From Polyangium sp. 15x6 (GTDB taxonomy: Bacteria; Myxococcota_A; Polyangia; Polyangiales; Polyangiaceae), in the NCBI RefSeq assembly GCF_029960785.1, contig NZ_JASBQE010000018.1:62001-126000 (forward strand): DNA of 64,000 nt, read 5' to 3'. Below, piece by piece: positions 62,773 to 64,000 of this stretch. Below the pieces are notes generated by a model. It made no database searches. It was not told where the DNA came from and saw only the letters and a program-made list of their open reading frames with translations. Made by a program: the position numbers and the translations under genes. Positions within the stretch are counted from its first letter, which is position 1. Each line of letters opens with the position of its first letter.

Positions 62773-64000
62773 CTACCGCACCGCCATCCGGGCCTTAATC
62801 CGGTTCACCGGCGCGCTCGCGGACACGCTCGCCGCCGCGAGCTTCCCGGTGCTGCTCACGGCGGGCACGCTGCTCGGCAGGTTGCTGAAGAGCACGCCGT
62901 CACGACCGTGAACCATCACGCCGAGATAGACCTCGCCGGCCGACGTAGCCAGCGTGAGCTCGCTGATGCCGGTCGCGGTCGGGGTCACTGCCGCGAGGCT
63001 CTCCGGCAGCGGGAAAGTCGCGCTCGCCTCCAGGTGCGTCTGGCAATTGGCGCACCCCTGCACGTTCCAGCGGCTCAACACCGCCTCGCTGCCCAGGTGT
63101 TGCGGCTTGCCGTCGATGACGGCGAATGCCGAGATCAAGAAGGATCCGCGGATCCGCGCGCGGTTGACTCCGGAGACGTGGAGCACCCGCGTACCCCGGC
63201 TCTTCTCCTTCGTCGCTGCGACCGCGCGCGGGCCTTCGACCAGATCTTCGAGCGACCCGTGGCTGTAGGTGAAGCCGAGCTGTCGCTCGATGTCGATGCA
63301 GTCTTTGGAGGTGTAGGCCCGCCCGTTCGCGTGCTTAAACGGATCGAGCGGCGTGTCGAGCGTGAGCCACGTGTTCGGCGCCACGCCGGGGGTGGGGCCC
63401 TGGTTGTCGGCCGAGTTTGTCCCGGGGTACTGGTCGATCACCTCCAGGTGATCGGTGCACCGGTGCTTCTTCTGCCACAGCCAGAACACGCGGTCGACGT
63501 TGCAGTGATGGAAGAAGAAGATCGGGTCGAGACCGGCGGTGTCGTTCTCGCCCATGTCGCCGTTGGCGCCATCGATCGGAGAGCGATCGAACGACGGGAT
63601 CTCGAAGCCACCCACCGCGAGGTGAACGCTGTTGTGCGGAGATTCCAGCGAGACGACCCTGCCTGGACCCGACGTCCCGTCGGGGTTCAGCCGGTCATCG
63701 TTCCACTGCTTGGCGGACGTCGTGTTGGAGAACACTGTGTAATTGGGCGCGTCCAGGCAATCCTCGTACCTCTGCGCCACGTTGGTGTTGATGCGATTTC
63801 CATTGATGACGATGTGCGAGGTCAACCAGTCGACGACGTTCTGATTGAGGATCTCGACGTTCTTTTGGTAGTCCTTGAACTGCGCGTTGTGCTCCTCGGT
63901 CGCCTTTCGGTCCTTGTCGGTGCCGACGAGGCCCGAGAGCGGGTAGCGCACGGTCTCGTAGCCGCGGAGCTTCGTGTAGTTTGGGCTGTTAGGATCGCCG
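62773..64000 (-). CDS. Tyrosinase-family copper oxidase (5' end beyond the window)
   Basis: At least 408 residues of a copper monooxygenase; the N-terminus and the CuA site are outside. The CuB site is visible: HNSVHLAVGG (two His) and DPIFFFHHCNVDRVFWLWQ (HH pair and Asp), as in tyrosinases and polyphenol oxidases, followed by a C-terminal beta domain ending KARMAVR. The frame continues upstream past the GTG at 63951 (NSPNYTKLRGYETVRYPLSG), so that is not the start. The enzyme would oxidise phenols to quinones, giving melanin-like pigments. The C-terminal domain contains CANCQTH, possibly a disulfide or copper-delivery site. Confidence 0.9.
   Translation of the reverse strand, partial: GDPNSPNYTKLRGYETVRYPLSGLVGTDKDRKATEEHNAQFKDYQKNVEILNQNVVDWLTSHIVINGNRINTNVAQRYEDCLDAPNYTVFSNTTSAKQWNDDRLNPDGTSGPGRVVSLESPHNSVHLAVGGFEIPSFDRSPIDGANGDMGENDTAGLDPIFFFHHCNVDRVFWLWQKKHRCTDHLEVIDQYPGTNSADNQGPTPGVAPNTWLTLDTPLDPFKHANGRAYTSKDCIDIERQLGFTYSHGSLEDLVEGPRAVAATKEKSRGTRVLHVSGVNRARIRGSFLISAFAVIDGKPQHLGSEAVLSRWNVQGCANCQTHLEASATFPLPESLAAVTPTATGISELTLATSAGEVYLGVMVHGRDGVLFSNLPSSVPAVSSTGKLAAASVSASAPVNRIKARMAVR

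Overview
The window is very GC-rich, with G or C at nearly every third codon position. It is packed with lipoproteins, two-component and chemotaxis-type signalling proteins, beta-propeller and HEAT-repeat proteins, and multidomain NTPases. Gly-rich (GGAGGTGG-type) linkers after lipoprotein signal peptides, response regulators with a DUF4388/PATAN-type domain, thrombospondin type-3 lipoproteins and a huge NACHT protein all point to a large-genome myxobacterium, probably of the Polyangium/Sorangium group. That assignment is inference; there is no rRNA in the window. Chromosomal housekeeping genes (purL, proB, a type II NADH dehydrogenase, tRNA-Ser) are interleaved with lineage-specific genes, and no transposase, integrase or phage gene was seen.

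Layout. 1-3.9 kb: purL, a truncated downstream neighbour and two small unknown genes. 4-12.3 kb: a tight minus-strand five-gene cassette (SWIM zinc finger, HEAT-repeat protein, MoxR-type AAA+ ATPase, DUF5682-type protein, VWA protein) resembling the uncharacterised E. coli yehL/M/P/Q group. 12.4-18.2 kb: a WD40 lipoprotein, an App1-type phosphatase, a deoxycytidylate-deaminase-like enzyme and a beta-helix lipoprotein. 18.5-22.6 kb: two overlapping sensor kinases, a lipoprotein and a Nudix hydrolase. 22.6-26.8 kb: three tandem paralogous Ca-binding-type lipoproteins with a shared Cys-rich C-terminal module and shared upstream DNA. 27-29.3 kb: ndh, a divergent regulator and tRNA-Ser(GCU). 29.3-34.1 kb: a chemotaxis-like operon (response regulator, CheW, soluble MCP-like protein, CheA) joined by GTGA overlaps. 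34.2-40.5 kb: a polytopic membrane protein, then a MoxR/DUF58/transglutaminase trio.

40.6-52.5 kb is a long plus-strand gene train with mostly overlapping or short junctions: UbiA-type prenyltransferase, CPBP protease, small lipoprotein, UDP-sugar pyrophosphorylase, DUF2505-like protein, SppA-type protease with an outer-membrane-like N-terminus, a degenerate ABC ATPase, and a 1556-residue NACHT-metallophosphoesterase fusion. 52.7-55 kb: a SulP transporter coupled to a beta-carbonic anhydrase, probably for bicarbonate handling. 55-61.3 kb: a small membrane protein with an FAD monooxygenase, an unknown gene with proB, and two outer-membrane-type proteins, one with a long minisatellite-encoded linker. 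61.3-62.1 kb: a tandem duplication encoding two small paralogous proteins. 62.2-64 kb: a small beta-rich protein and a tyrosinase that runs off the right edge.

The best candidates for poorly described biology are the NACHT-metallophosphoesterase protein (likely STAND-type immunity), the MoxR-VWA-SWIM-HEAT-DUF5682 cassette, the three lipoproteins with the GCSC/HGC C-terminal module, and the small paralogous pair at 61.4-62.1 kb. Starts were chosen from ribosome-binding sites, overlaps and homology-like N-termini. All family names come from reading motifs, not from database searches.
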